64,000 nt of DNA from contig NZ_PCPP01000001.1 in NCBI RefSeq assembly GCF_002979755.1, positions 2,512,665 to 2,576,664 of the forward strand, in the 5' to 3' direction. Each line of letters starts with the position of its first letter. The stretch's first letter is position 1. The notes beneath the pieces are model-generated. The model did no database searches. It was not told the DNA's origin and worked only from the letters and a program-made list of their open reading frames with translations. Below are positions 29,402 to 38,356 of the stretch, in pieces. The position numbers and the translations under genes are program-made. This DNA comes from Chryseobacterium culicis. Lineage in GTDB: Bacteria; Bacteroidota; Bacteroidia; Flavobacteriales; Weeksellaceae.

Positions 29402-30439
29402 ATGGAAGAAAAATTTAAAAGAGCTGTTATTTTTTCAGGAGGCGGAACAAGGCTGATGATTTATCTGGGAATCTTCGCTGCTCTGGAAGAACTGGATCTC
29501 AAACCGGATCTCCTGATTGCTTCCTGTGGTGGATCATTTGCAGCGACAATCATCAATGCTTTTCCTGATGATCTTTCCCGGAAAGAATATCTAACATCTG
29601 AAGAGTACTTTCAGTTTGTTTCAGGAACTGTATTAACAAAGCAGAGAAAACTTTCACAAATCGGATTTTTCTCCTTAAAAAAACTTCTGGATAAAAGAAA
29701 AGCCCCATTCATTGAAGATGTTTTCAACCGATATCTTGTTGAAATGCCCCAAGATCTATCCAAATGTTTTCCATCCATCAAAAATGTTCAGTTTTCAAAA
29801 GAAATACCTACCCTAATTATTGGTTCGGAGATTCTTTTTACCCCAAAAGAATGTGGACAAAAAAGAAATAAAAGAAAATTATATCAAAAAACAATCTTCA
29901 CAGATCCGGAAACAGCAAAGAAGATTTATCCTGAACAAATTGTCAGTCATTCTGAAAGCTTAAAAAACAGTACTGTTGAAGAAACGTTCAAAATAGTTAC
30001 TGACCTTTCCATGCTTGAAAGTACCCGCGCTTCTATTTCCGATATGTTTTATGTAGAACCTGCATTTCTTCAGGGAAAATATTTTGCTGGCGGAGCTATA
30101 GATCTTATACCTGCAGAATTAAGTCAGCATCTCGCACAGGAAATTATTACCGAAAAAAAACAATCATACAATCCTGTAGAAGAAGCACTTGTACGTGCTG
30201 TCCTTGGATTTAGTGGAAATGAAAGGCTTGCAGAGACAGACAAACTTTTATCCGGCTTCCAAATTGATACCCTCAACATAAAACAGGAACTGGAAGGACA
30301 TTATCTGAAAAAAGGAATTGACTGGAGAAAATTTGAAATCAATTTTTCGTTTCCTAAAAGTTACCCACAATTTGTGAAAGATATGGAAATACAGTGGCAG
30401 TATGCTTTCAGTCAAACAATGAAAACTATTAGAAAGTGA
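29402..30439 (+). CDS. Patatin-like phospholipase-family protein with altered catalytic motifs
   Basis: 345 residues. The N-terminus fits patatin: a glycine-rich oxyanion loop GGGTRL (13-18), then the nucleophile elbow CGGSFA with Ser45. The usual G-x-S-x-G ends in Ala instead of Gly. The second motif, normally DGG, reads AGG (Ala229), with an Asp only at 234. The protein may therefore be an acyl hydrolase with a shifted Asp, or a non-catalytic lipid-binding relative. It lies 4 bases after the CdsA gene within the same operon. Confidence 0.75.
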   Translation: MEEKFKRAVIFSGGGTRLMIYLGIFAALEELDLKPDLLIASCGGSFAATIINAFPDDLSRKEYLTSEEYFQFVSGTVLTKQRKLSQIGFFSLKKLLDKRKAPFIEDVFNRYLVEMPQDLSKCFPSIKNVQFSKEIPTLIIGSEILFTPKECGQKRNKRKLYQKTIFTDPETAKKIYPEQIVSHSESLKNSTVEETFKIVTDLSMLESTRASISDMFYVEPAFLQGKYFAGGAIDLIPAELSQHLAQEIITEKKQSYNPVEEALVRAVLGFSGNERLAETDKLLSGFQIDTLNIKQELEGHYLKKGIDWRKFEINFSFPKSYPQFVKDMEIQWQYAFSQTMKTIRK

Positions 30440-30823
30440 TGACAAATCCTCAACTGAAGACGGGAAAATTCCCCTTCTCCGGAGGGGTGGCGAAAATTCA
30501 AAGAATTTTTGACGGGGTGGTTTTTAACACATAGTTTTAAGTTTCGGCTAAAGCCAATGGAAATGCAACCTATTGTGATCATGGGCTAAAGCCCGTGCCT
30601 ATTGAATATCTTAGTTTTATAAATAATACTAAAACCATTAAGAAAGTTTAAGAAATAAAGTAGAGTTAAGATGAATCATCCTGATTTTTAAGCTTAAAGC
30701 AAAGCTCATCTTCATATTCTAAACATCTTAAAAAAATCTTAATGTTTCAATCGTTAAAAACATTCACCTTATTTTCACTTTTAAAATCTATTTTTACATA
30801 GAATTGAAAACCATCAGACACTC
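30440..30823. repeat. Intergenic palindrome-rich repeat region
   Basis: 384 bases without a gene. A block at about 30469-30525 has palindromes CTCCGGAG and AAAATTC-AAA-GAATTTT. A second block at about 30543-30610 carries GGCTAAAGCC and GGGCTAAAGCCC, the kind of short palindromes scattered through intergenic DNA in this group. AAGATGA (30668-30674) and TCATCTT (30706-30712) flank a third hairpin. The right end probably contains the promoter of the SDR gene, but no clean TAnnTTTG is seen. Confidence 0.55.
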
Positions 30824-31579
30824 ATGAACGTTTTTATCGCAGGCGGAACTTCAGGGATTGGCTATGCACTGGCCAGACACTATCTTTCTAAAGGATACGG
30901 TGTAGGAATCTGTGGAAGAGATCTTACCAAAATCCCGGAGAATGATTCTAAAGATATAAAGGCTTTTCAGACAGATGTTTGTGATATTAATGCCCTGTTA
31001 TCCACATTACAGTCTTTTCTTGTGGATAAAAATGAACTTGATATTTTCATTAACTGTGCAGGAAGCTATGCAGAAGATGTAGCAGGAAGAATTTCGTACG
31101 AAGAGGCTGAAGAAATGCTTCAGACCAATATTCTGGGAACCGTTAATTTTTTCGAGGCAGCAAGAAAAGTAATGAAAAATCAGAAAAAAGGAAGGATTGC
31201 CGTGATTGCTTCCGTTTCAGGGATATTGGAATATGAAAATTCCAGTCTTTATACGAAGACAAAACGTTCTGTCATACAGATTGCCGATGCCTATCACCGC
31301 GCACTGAAACCTTTTGGAATTTCCGTCACTACAATTGCTCCGGGATATATTGATACCGAAAAATTAAGGCAGCTTAACCAAAATAACTTAAGTAAAAAAC
31401 CATTTCTTACGGAGGTAGAAACCGCAGTTTCCATCATATCAGAAGCCATAGAAAAACAGAAAAAGCTTATTATTTTTCCAACAAAAATGAAGTGGATGAT
31501 GAAATCTTTATCCCTGCTTCCTTCTTCTTTATTAAATATCATCATGTTCAGAAAAGCCCAATGGATGAAAAACGACTGA
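30824..31579 (+). CDS. Short-chain dehydrogenase/reductase
   Basis: A 251-residue classical SDR: nucleotide-binding GGTSGIG (7-13), CGRD suggesting NADP preference, NCAG (the NNAG variant), catalytic Ser in ASVSG, and Y143-x3-K147. A hydrophobic C-terminus (SLSLLPSSLLNIIMF) suggests membrane association, in keeping with lipid metabolism. It overlaps the next gene by 19 bases. The substrate is unknown; it may reduce or oxidise a lipid or head group made by the cluster. Confidence 0.88.
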   Translation: MNVFIAGGTSGIGYALARHYLSKGYGVGICGRDLTKIPENDSKDIKAFQTDVCDINALLSTLQSFLVDKNELDIFINCAGSYAEDVAGRISYEEAEEMLQTNILGTVNFFEAARKVMKNQKKGRIAVIASVSGILEYENSSLYTKTKRSVIQIADAYHRALKPFGISVTTIAPGYIDTEKLRQLNQNNLSKKPFLTEVETAVSIISEAIEKQKKLIIFPTKMKWMMKSLSLLPSSLLNIIMFRKAQWMKND

Positions 31580-32862
31580 CAATACAAAGAAAGCTGTACG
31601 CCTTGATTCTGTGTTCCATTGTATTTATGATGGTTTACAATTTTGCAGCGTGGTATATTTCAAAACTGACTGATATTCCGTCCTTCGTTTTTAATTTTGA
31701 AAATTACATTCCATTTATTCCGTGGAGCATTATTCCTTATATGACCAGCGGAATCTTTTTCTGTCTGGTATTTTTTTTCTGTCAAAATAAAGAACAGCTT
31801 AAAGTTTTAACACAGCGTATGCTCTTCGTAACGGTTGTTGCCGGAATTTGCTTCTTATTATTTCCCTTAAAATTTTCCTTGTCCAAACCTGAAATCAACG
31901 ACTCGGTTCTGGGATATTCTTTTCAGTTTTTAAAAGTATTTGATTCTTCTTTCAATCAGGCTCCGTCCCTTCATATTGCCTATGCTTTTATTTTCTGGTC
32001 TGTTTTCAGGAATGTAAAAAAAGGAAGATCATTCGTTATGCTTTGGCTTATTATCCTGGGAATTTCTACGTTGACAACGTATCAGCATCATTTCATTGAT
32101 GTCATAACCGGAAGTATTCTTGCCCATTTTAGTTTTATCATCTTTCCTTATCAAAAAAATAATTTTCTGTATAGAAATTTTCATATCGCCAACCTCTATT
32201 TTTTATCAGGATGGTGTATTATTTTAATCGCATTTCTGACTAATCAATTCTTCGGAGAAACAGGGTTGTTACTCCTTTGGCCAGGGTTGATGATTATTCT
32301 GATCGGGTATCATTATCAGAAAAATGACATCTTCTTTTTAAAAAATAAAGCAGGACATATTCCGTGGATAAAAAAGATTTTCTATATCCCATATCTGTTA
32401 ATTTACAGGATATTTTGGAGGTTTTTCCGGAAAAACAGGACTCCTGTGGAAATTATTCCCCGATTATATATTTCATCAAGACCAGATCGTGAAAGCATAC
32501 AAGATTTCGGAATTAACAAGGCAACCCTTGTGTATGACCTGTCAGGTGAAATAGAAGAACTCTCTATCATAAAAGATACAGCAGTTTATCATTCTTTTCC
32601 TTTTCTGGACATTGGAACATTTGAGAGTTCTGAAACCCAAAAGCTGGTTACGGAAATCACAGAATCTTATCAGAAACTTCCGCCGGACGGCAAGATTCTG
32701 ATCCATTGCACAATGGGATTCACAAGAAGTTCGCTAATCGGAATTTTAGTAATCAAAAATATTCTATCTTTACCTCTTACAGAAGCAATAACCATGATGA
32801 AAACCCACAATAAGCATGCGGTCATACCTACTTATCTGGAGGATTTTCTGAAAAAATTTTAA
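31561..32862 (+). CDS. Membrane PAP2 phosphatase fused to dual-specificity phosphatase, YnbD-like
   Basis: 433 residues from ATG 31561; an earlier ATG at 31492 lies deep in the SDR gene. The N-terminal half is multi-helical with PAP2 elements SLHIAYAF (His138) and HHFIDVITG (His176, Asp180). The C-terminal half is a dual-specificity/PTP-like phosphatase with the signature HCTMGFTRSS, that is Cys383-x5-Arg389. E. coli YnbD has the same architecture and about the same length. Two phosphatase modules in one membrane protein suggest removal of phosphate from a lipid intermediate, as PTPMT1-like enzymes do for PGP. Confidence 0.87.
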   Translation: MDEKRLTIQRKLYALILCSIVFMMVYNFAAWYISKLTDIPSFVFNFENYIPFIPWSIIPYMTSGIFFCLVFFFCQNKEQLKVLTQRMLFVTVVAGICFLLFPLKFSLSKPEINDSVLGYSFQFLKVFDSSFNQAPSLHIAYAFIFWSVFRNVKKGRSFVMLWLIILGISTLTTYQHHFIDVITGSILAHFSFIIFPYQKNNFLYRNFHIANLYFLSGWCIILIAFLTNQFFGETGLLLLWPGLMIILIGYHYQKNDIFFLKNKAGHIPWIKKIFYIPYLLIYRIFWRFFRKNRTPVEIIPRLYISSRPDRESIQDFGINKATLVYDLSGEIEELSIIKDTAVYHSFPFLDIGTFESSETQKLVTEITESYQKLPPDGKILIHCTMGFTRSSLIGILVIKNILSLPLTEAITMMKTHNKHAVIPTYLEDFLKKF

Positions 32863-32865
32863 TCT

Positions 32866-34566
32866 ATGAACAGCGGACATTTTACAAGTTTTGACAACAG
32901 TGAAATTTTTTATCGTGAGTGGAATTATCAACCTCAGCAGAAGAGTATCATCATGATCCACCGTGGACATGAACATTCTGAAAGACTAAATGATATTGCA
33001 CAGTCTCCCCAGTTTTCAAAATACACTATCTTCGCATTTGATCTTCGTGGGCATGGGTATACGAAAACCCAAACCTCATCTGTTTTTATGGATTATGTAA
33101 GAGATTTAGATGCTTTCTCTCAATTTATCAATTCCCAATACGATATAAAAACGACAGACATTTTCGTTGTAGCCAATAGTATAGGCGGAGTGGTAGCTTC
33201 TGCATGGGCTCATGATTTTGCCCCTTCTATTGCAGGAATGGCTCTTTTGGCTCCAGCTTTTAAAATCAATCTCATTGTTCCTTTTGCTAATGAAATGATT
33301 ACGTTAGGAACAAAGCTTAAGAAAGGGCTGATCATTAAAAGCTATGTAAAATCCAAAATGCTGACTCATGATCCTGAGCAGCAAAAAGCATATGATACAG
33401 ATCCCCTGATCTCAAGGTCTATTGACGCAGAACTTCTTATTGATCTGGCAAAAGCAGGAAAACGTCTGGTAGAAGATGCTGAAGCTATAGATACCCCTAC
33501 TTTAATTCTGGCTGCAGAAAAAGATCATGTAGTTTTTAATAAAGATCAGAAAATATTCCATGAAAAACTGGATACAGATTTGAAACATTATGAAGTGCTG
33601 CCTGATTTCTTCCATGGAATTTTATTCGATACCGGAAAGGAAAAAGTCTACGATAAAATTGTGGATTTTGCTGAAAAATGCTTCAACAGAGCAACAAAGC
33701 AAAACTCTCTTTCTCCCGACCGTTTTTCTGTAAAAGAATATAATGATCTGCAAAATAATGTCGGGAATAATCTGAATTTTAAAATGCAGAAATTTTCTTT
33801 AGGAAAAATCGGGAAACTAAGCAATGGAATGGCCATTGGTCTGAAATACGGCTTCGATTCCGGAGCTTCGCTGGATTATGTGTATCAGAATCAGCCCAAA
33901 GGCAAATTCGGTTTTGGAAAAATGATGGATAAAAACTACCTCAATGCGATCGGCTGGAAGGGAATCCGCATCAGAAAGCAACATTTGCTGCAGCTTTTGG
34001 AACAAAATATCAAAACACTAAAACAACAGGGAAGACCTGTGAAAATACTGGATATTGCGGGCGGAACAGGAAATTATTTGTTCGATATCAAAGAAAAATA
34101 TCCGGACGCAGAAATCGTTATCAACGAATTTGTAAAATCCAATATCGAAATCGGGGAAAAGGTGATTAAAGAAAAGAATTTTCAGAATATCAGATTTACC
34201 AATTTTGACTGTTTTGATCCGCAAACCTATCAAAAACTGAATTTCGAGCCTAATATCACCGTTGTATCGGGGATTCTTGAACTTTTCGGAGATAATGAAA
34301 TGGCGAGTAAAGCGATTCAGGGAGTGAATTCTATTTCGGAAAAGAATGCCTTCATCATTTACACCGGACAACCATGGCATCCTCAGCTGAAAATGATTGC
34401 CTATGTACTGAATAACCATCAGAACAAAGACTGGATTATGAGAAGACGCTCACAGAAGGAGCTGGACAGAATAATGGCTTTTAATACCATTCAGAAAGAA
34501 AATATGCTGATTGATGATTTTGGAATTTTCACTGTTTCTTCCGGAAAAGTAAACGTTTCAGATTAA
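32866..34566 (+). CDS. Bifunctional alpha/beta hydrolase / SAM-dependent methyltransferase, YnbC-like
   Basis: 566 residues in two domains. Residues 1-270 form a monoacylglycerol-lipase-like alpha/beta hydrolase: HRGHEHSER oxyanion region, nucleophile elbow ANSIGG (Ser105), Asp in EKDHVV, His in FFHGILF. Residues about 300-566 form a class I methyltransferase with motif I ILDIAGGTGNYLF (Asp396 region) and an acidic INEF at the end of strand 2. This domain order and size match YnbC of E. coli. It lies 3 bases after the phosphatase gene and ends at a strong terminator, closing the cluster. Confidence 0.88.
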   Translation: MNSGHFTSFDNSEIFYREWNYQPQQKSIIMIHRGHEHSERLNDIAQSPQFSKYTIFAFDLRGHGYTKTQTSSVFMDYVRDLDAFSQFINSQYDIKTTDIFVVANSIGGVVASAWAHDFAPSIAGMALLAPAFKINLIVPFANEMITLGTKLKKGLIIKSYVKSKMLTHDPEQQKAYDTDPLISRSIDAELLIDLAKAGKRLVEDAEAIDTPTLILAAEKDHVVFNKDQKIFHEKLDTDLKHYEVLPDFFHGILFDTGKEKVYDKIVDFAEKCFNRATKQNSLSPDRFSVKEYNDLQNNVGNNLNFKMQKFSLGKIGKLSNGMAIGLKYGFDSGASLDYVYQNQPKGKFGFGKMMDKNYLNAIGWKGIRIRKQHLLQLLEQNIKTLKQQGRPVKILDIAGGTGNYLFDIKEKYPDAEIVINEFVKSNIEIGEKVIKEKNFQNIRFTNFDCFDPQTYQKLNFEPNITVVSGILELFGDNEMASKAIQGVNSISEKNAFIIYTGQPWHPQLKMIAYVLNNHQNKDWIMRRRSQKELDRIMAFNTIQKENMLIDDFGIFTVSSGKVNVSD

Positions 34567-34612
34567 TACTATTTTCCATTCCCGCAGATTCTCTGACCGG
34601 TTTTTATAAACA

Positions 34613-34646
34613 AAAAAGGTTTTCCATTAGAACAGAAAACCTTTTT
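34613..34646. terminator. Bidirectional terminator after the ynb-like cluster
   Basis: AAAAAGGTTTTC (34613-34624) pairs perfectly with GAAAACCTTTTT (34635-34646) around a ten-base loop. It serves the rightward cluster and the leftward yceI-like gene. Confidence 0.87.
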
Positions 34647-34665
34647 ATATTTTATGGGTTGAATA

Positions 34666-35235
34666 TTATTGCTTCACCAGTTCAAAGTAAGCGGTTACTT
34701 CAACATCTTTTGCTATACCTGCTCCTGTAGGATCATATTTGATTCCATAATCCAGACGGTTTACAGTAAACTTGGTCTGAATTCCCATAATTTGTTTTCC
34801 GTCTTTATTTTTTGTAATTCCACCGAAGGTAACCGGAGCCGTAATATCTTTCTCCACTCCTTTGATCGTCAGTTTCCCTTTAACAATATAGTTGTTGTTT
34901 TTATCTTTTGTAACGGAAGAGCTCTTAAATTCAATAGCAGGATATTTGGCCACATCGAAAAACTCTTCACTTATAAGATGTCTGTCTCTCATGTCCACTC
35001 CGGTATTAATGGTGGAAGCACTTATAGAAAAGCTTAAATCAGCATTATCCAGATTTGCCCCACTACTGGCCATCCTTCCGTCAAACTTATCGAATCTTCC
35101 TTGTACAAAGCTAATTCCCATATGTTTAATATTAAAATTGATGGAAGAATGCATATGGTCTACGTCCCACGTACCTTGTGCAAAGGCAACAACACTTAAA
35201 AACACAAACACGAAAGATAAAAATACTTTTTTCAT
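34666..35235 (-). CDS. YceI-family periplasmic protein
   Basis: 189 residues with a cleavable signal peptide (about 1-19, ending VAFAQ) and a YceI lipocalin-like beta-barrel: WDVDHMHSSINFNIKHMG at the start of the mature part, GRFDKFDGRM, and the closing VEVTAYFELVK. Family members bind isoprenoid or amphiphilic ligands; the ligand here is not known. It is a single gene between two terminating or regulatory regions. Confidence 0.9.
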   Translation of the reverse strand: MKKVFLSFVFVFLSVVAFAQGTWDVDHMHSSINFNIKHMGISFVQGRFDKFDGRMASSGANLDNADLSFSISASTINTGVDMRDRHLISEEFFDVAKYPAIEFKSSSVTKDKNNNYIVKGKLTIKGVEKDITAPVTFGGITKNKDGKQIMGIQTKFTVNRLDYGIKYDPTGAGIAKDVEVTAYFELVKQ

Positions 35236-35372
35236 AGTAATGATATTTTACATTAATATTTTAATTGAATGAGGCTAATATATGAAAGATATTTCTACTA
35301 CGTATGGATTAGTTTTTAATATTAAGTTCAATTAGATTCTGAAAAAAAAATGCTTTTTTATACCTTCGCAGT

Positions 35373-36722
35373 ATGGCAAAACTGAAAACAGCATATTTCT
35401 GTCAAAACTGTGGAACACAGTATCCTCAATGGCTGGGACAATGTAAAAACTGTGGGGAGTGGAATACCTTAGTAGAAGAGGTTGTTGAAAAACCTTCTCA
35501 CAAAAATCCGCCTTTTTCAAAAACGAAACAACACGTCATCAATATTGTTGAAGTGGAAACAAGCGAGGAACCGAGAATAAAAACACCTTCCGAAGAACTG
35601 AACCGCGTTTTAGGAGGTGGAATTGTTTTAGGCTCCGTTACTTTGATTGGTGGCGAACCGGGAATCGGGAAATCTACCCTTCTGCTTCAGCTTGCATTGA
35701 AAATGAAGAAAAAAATCTTCTATGTTTCCGGGGAAGAAAGTGCATCTCAGATTAAAATGAGAGCAGACAGGCTTACGGATATTCAAAATCCGAACTGTTT
35801 CCTTTTTACAGAAACGTCATTGGAGAAAATTCTTCATGAAGCAAAAAAACTGGAACCGGATTTCATGATCATTGATTCCATTCAGACGCTGCAGTCTCAA
35901 CTGATAGAAAGTTCTCCCGGAACTGTCTCTCAAATCCGGGAATGTTCCAATGAGATTATCAAATATGCCAAAGAAAATAATACTCCTGTTTTCCTTGTAG
36001 GCCACATCACCAAAGACGGCCAAATTGCCGGCCCAAAAGTCCTAGAGCATATGGTAGACGTGGTTCTGAATTTCGATGGAGACCGAAATCACCTTTTCAG
36101 ATTGTTGAGAGCCAATAAAAACCGTTTTGGTTCTACCGCAGAAATTGGTATTTATGAAATGGTTTCCCAGGGATTGAAAGAGATTAAAAACCCTTCTGAA
36201 ATTCTGATCACCAAGAAATTTGAAGAACTGTCCGGAAATTCCGTTGCCGTAACGCTGGAGGGAAACAGACCTATGCTTCTTGAGATTCAGGCATTGGTAA
36301 GCACAGCTGTTTATGGTACTCCTCAAAGAAGCTGCACCGGTTTTGATTCAAAAAGGCTCAATATGCTTTTGGCTGTACTGGAAAAAAGAGCAGGTTTTCA
36401 ATTGGGAGCAAAAGATGTTTTCCTGAATATTACCGGAGGGATAAAAACAGATGATCCGGCACTGGATCTAGCGGTCATTGCTTCTGTTCTTTCTTCCAAT
36501 GAAGACATTGCCATTTCGGAACATTACTGCTTTGCCGGAGAAATTGGTCTGAGTGGAGAAATACGTCCTATAGCCCAGGTAGAACAAAGAATTACTGAAG
36601 CTGAAAAGTTGGGGTATGAAAAAATATTCGTTTCTAATCTTAATAAAATTCCAAAGAGAAAATTTGGAATAAAGATTGAAGAAGTGAGTAAAATTGAGGA
36701 TTTTCACGAGAGACTTTTTTAA
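35373..36722 (+). CDS. radA: DNA repair protein RadA
   Basis: A 449-residue RecA-like branch-migration ATPase of recombinational repair. The N-terminal zinc finger is CQNCGTQYPQWLGQCKNC (residues about 10-27), the Walker A is GEPGIGKST, the RadA-specific KNRFG motif is present (ANKNRFGSTAEIG), and a Lon-protease-like C-terminal domain follows (LAVIASVLSS; GEIGLSGEIRPI). The start ATG lies five bases after a TACCTTCG box (35361-35368), a near match to TAnnTTTG, so the transcript may have almost no leader. Confidence 0.95.
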   Translation: MAKLKTAYFCQNCGTQYPQWLGQCKNCGEWNTLVEEVVEKPSHKNPPFSKTKQHVINIVEVETSEEPRIKTPSEELNRVLGGGIVLGSVTLIGGEPGIGKSTLLLQLALKMKKKIFYVSGEESASQIKMRADRLTDIQNPNCFLFTETSLEKILHEAKKLEPDFMIIDSIQTLQSQLIESSPGTVSQIRECSNEIIKYAKENNTPVFLVGHITKDGQIAGPKVLEHMVDVVLNFDGDRNHLFRLLRANKNRFGSTAEIGIYEMVSQGLKEIKNPSEILITKKFEELSGNSVAVTLEGNRPMLLEIQALVSTAVYGTPQRSCTGFDSKRLNMLLAVLEKRAGFQLGAKDVFLNITGGIKTDDPALDLAVIASVLSSNEDIAISEHYCFAGEIGLSGEIRPIAQVEQRITEAEKLGYEKIFVSNLNKIPKRKFGIKIEEVSKIEDFHERLF

Positions 36723-36745
36723 AAATAGAGAAATAATATTATTGT

Positions 36746-37095
36746 GAATGGTCAATTTTGCTTCGCAAGTCAATCGTCAATTGGAATGTGGATAAAAAAA
36801 TTCACAAGCGAAGCGGATTCACTATAGGGGAAACTGTCAATGGTCAATTTTGCTTTGCAAGTCAATCGTCAATTGGAATGTTGATAAAAATTCACAAGCG
36901 AAGCGGATTCACTATAGGGGAAACTGTCAATGGTCAATTTTGCTTTGCAAGTCAATCGTCAATTGGAATGTTGATAAAAATTCACAAGCGAAGCGGATTC
37001 ACTATAGGGGAAACTGTCAATGGTCAATTTTGCTTTGCAAGTCAATCGTCAATTGGAATGTTAATAAAAATTCACAAGCGAAGCGGATTCACTAT
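36746..37095. repeat. 90-bp tandem minisatellite, about four copies
   Basis: Units starting with GTCAATTTTGCT recur at 36751, 36843, 36933 and 37023. The spacing is 92, 90 and 90 bases, and the units are nearly identical apart from cttcgc/ctttgc and an A-run difference. Each unit carries GCTTYGC and GCGAAGC about 45 bases apart, able to form a hairpin. Reading frames through the array are artefacts of the repeat. The fourth unit loses its last part and passes into the heptamer repeat. Confidence 0.93.
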
Positions 37096-37122
37096 TCACT
37101 ATTCACTATTCACCATTCATTA
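37088..37122. repeat. Heptamer repeat TTCACTA, five copies
   Basis: Three perfect TTCACTA copies followed by TTCACCA and TTCATTA directly abut the end of the 90-bp array. They lie about 40 bases before the start of the AcpH-like gene. Confidence 0.85.
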
Positions 37123-37161
37123 TAATACCCAACATTCACATTTAATTCATACCTTTAAATT

Positions 37162-37755
37162 ATGAATTATCTGGCGCATTCTTTTCTTTCTTTTACCGAC
37201 GGACAGATCGTGGGGCAGTTTCTTGAAGATTTTATCCGCAACAGGGATCGTTTTTCTTTCCCGAAAGATATTCAGGACGGAATTACCCTGCACAGAGCCA
37301 TTGATACTTTTACAGATTCCCATCCTGCCATTCATGAAGCCAAAAAAGTATTTGCTCCTTTGGTAAGATTGTACGCAGGGGCATTTGTAGATGTTTCTAT
37401 GGATCATTTTGTAGCCAACGATTTTTCTTTACATACGCTTGAGGGCTGGAAAGCGCATTCCCTTCGAGTGTACCGTGTTTTGAATGCCAATGAACAATGG
37501 CTGCCCGAAAACTTCAAAAAAATGCTTGTCAAAATGGAGCATGATGACTGGCTTTATAATTATCGTGAAGACTGGGGAATTAAATTCAGTATTCAGAATG
37601 TACTTAATAAAGCAAAATATCTTGATAAGGACATTCCTGTTTTTGAAGCTTTTTTAAAGAATAAAGAGCGTCTTCAGCAATGCTATGATGATTTTTTCCC
37701 TGATCTGCTCGCCCATGCAAAAGGTATCAATACGTTGATTCAGCTGGAAAATTAA
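37162..37755 (+). CDS. Acyl-carrier-protein phosphodiesterase (AcpH) family protein
   Basis: 197 residues, of the family (formerly DUF479) containing E. coli AcpH, which removes the 4'-phosphopantetheine group from ACP. Characteristic parts are MNYLAHSFLS at the start, IVGQFLEDFIR, ITLHRAIDTFTDSHP with the HRxID-type motif, and VDVSMDHFVANDF with conserved Asp/His metal-ligand candidates. It is a single gene directly after the minisatellite, convergent with the DUF6702 gene (5-base gap). The activity in this group is inferred from the family only. Confidence 0.85.
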   Translation: MNYLAHSFLSFTDGQIVGQFLEDFIRNRDRFSFPKDIQDGITLHRAIDTFTDSHPAIHEAKKVFAPLVRLYAGAFVDVSMDHFVANDFSLHTLEGWKAHSLRVYRVLNANEQWLPENFKKMLVKMEHDDWLYNYREDWGIKFSIQNVLNKAKYLDKDIPVFEAFLKNKERLQQCYDDFFPDLLAHAKGINTLIQLEN

Positions 37756-37760
37756 CATCC

Positions 37761-38276
37761 TTAAAACTGTTTATAGAGATAACGGTTAGGATAAGTAAGT
37801 TTTTCACTTCTTCTTTCTCCATTCACAATAATATGGACAATATTGATCTGATCATCAAAAAGATTATACAGAAAGCTTACTGCAGTTTCTACTTTTTTGG
37901 GAGTGGATACAGATTCTGATTCCAGAAATACATTTACCGATTCCTGGTCTTCTTCATATCCGATGTAGTTTACCCTCAAAAATTTATTGTCAACTTTTAA
38001 TTTGAAATATTCTGAGCAATATTTTTGCAGGGCATCATTCAATTTTGCTTTGTATTGTTCGTCATTAAAATGAAAAGCGCCTCCATATTTTTTCCCCAAG
38101 CCATTTTCCATATCATCAAGGAAAAACCTTCCTGTCACTTCAAATGTTCTGGATTTTGAATTATAATTAATTTCCACAGAGCCTACATGGTAGGGATGAA
38201 CAGCCTCATCGCTTACAAAACTCTGAAAGACGATGGTTACCAATACAAGAAATCCCAAAAAAAGCTTACGTGACAT
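37761..38276 (-). CDS. Secreted DUF6702-family protein
   Basis: About 171 residues from ATG 38276; an in-frame ATG at 38294 is also possible but lies in the preceding terminator region. A signal peptide or anchor (LFLGFLVLVTIVFQSFVS) is followed by HPYHVGSVEINYNSKSRTFEVTGRFFLDDME, the typical start of DUF6702. In Flavobacteriia I know this family as a neighbour of HupE/UreJ and M1 peptidase genes, and both occur 3.4 kb away here. The function is unknown. Confidence 0.8.
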   Translation of the reverse strand: MSRKLFLGFLVLVTIVFQSFVSDEAVHPYHVGSVEINYNSKSRTFEVTGRFFLDDMENGLGKKYGGAFHFNDEQYKAKLNDALQKYCSEYFKLKVDNKFLRVNYIGYEEDQESVNVFLESESVSTPKKVETAVSFLYNLFDDQINIVHIIVNGERRSEKLTYPNRYLYKQF

Positions 38277-38299
38277 GAATTTTATTTTAAGCAAATATA

Positions 38300-38334
38300 A
38301 AAAAAGCAGCAGTTATAGAAACTGCTGCTTTTTT
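38300..38334 (-). terminator. Terminator downstream of the subtilase gene
   Basis: AAAAAAGCAGCAGTT (38300-38314) pairs perfectly with AACTGCTGCTTTTTT (38320-38334). On the minus strand it follows the subtilase stop at 38357. It also separates that gene from the DUF6702 gene. Confidence 0.85.
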
Positions 38335-38356
38335 ATTGAAGTTGATTACTGAATTT

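Noticed and set aside
36746-37095. Possible CRISPR array
   Set aside because: The 90-base units are contiguous and near identical, without unique spacers, and no cas genes are in the window.
36758-37165. Open frames of 135 and 91 codons across the 90-bp repeats
   Set aside because: They exist only because the repeat length is a multiple of three. The residue repeats mirror the DNA repeat in two frames, and no gene-like start region is present.
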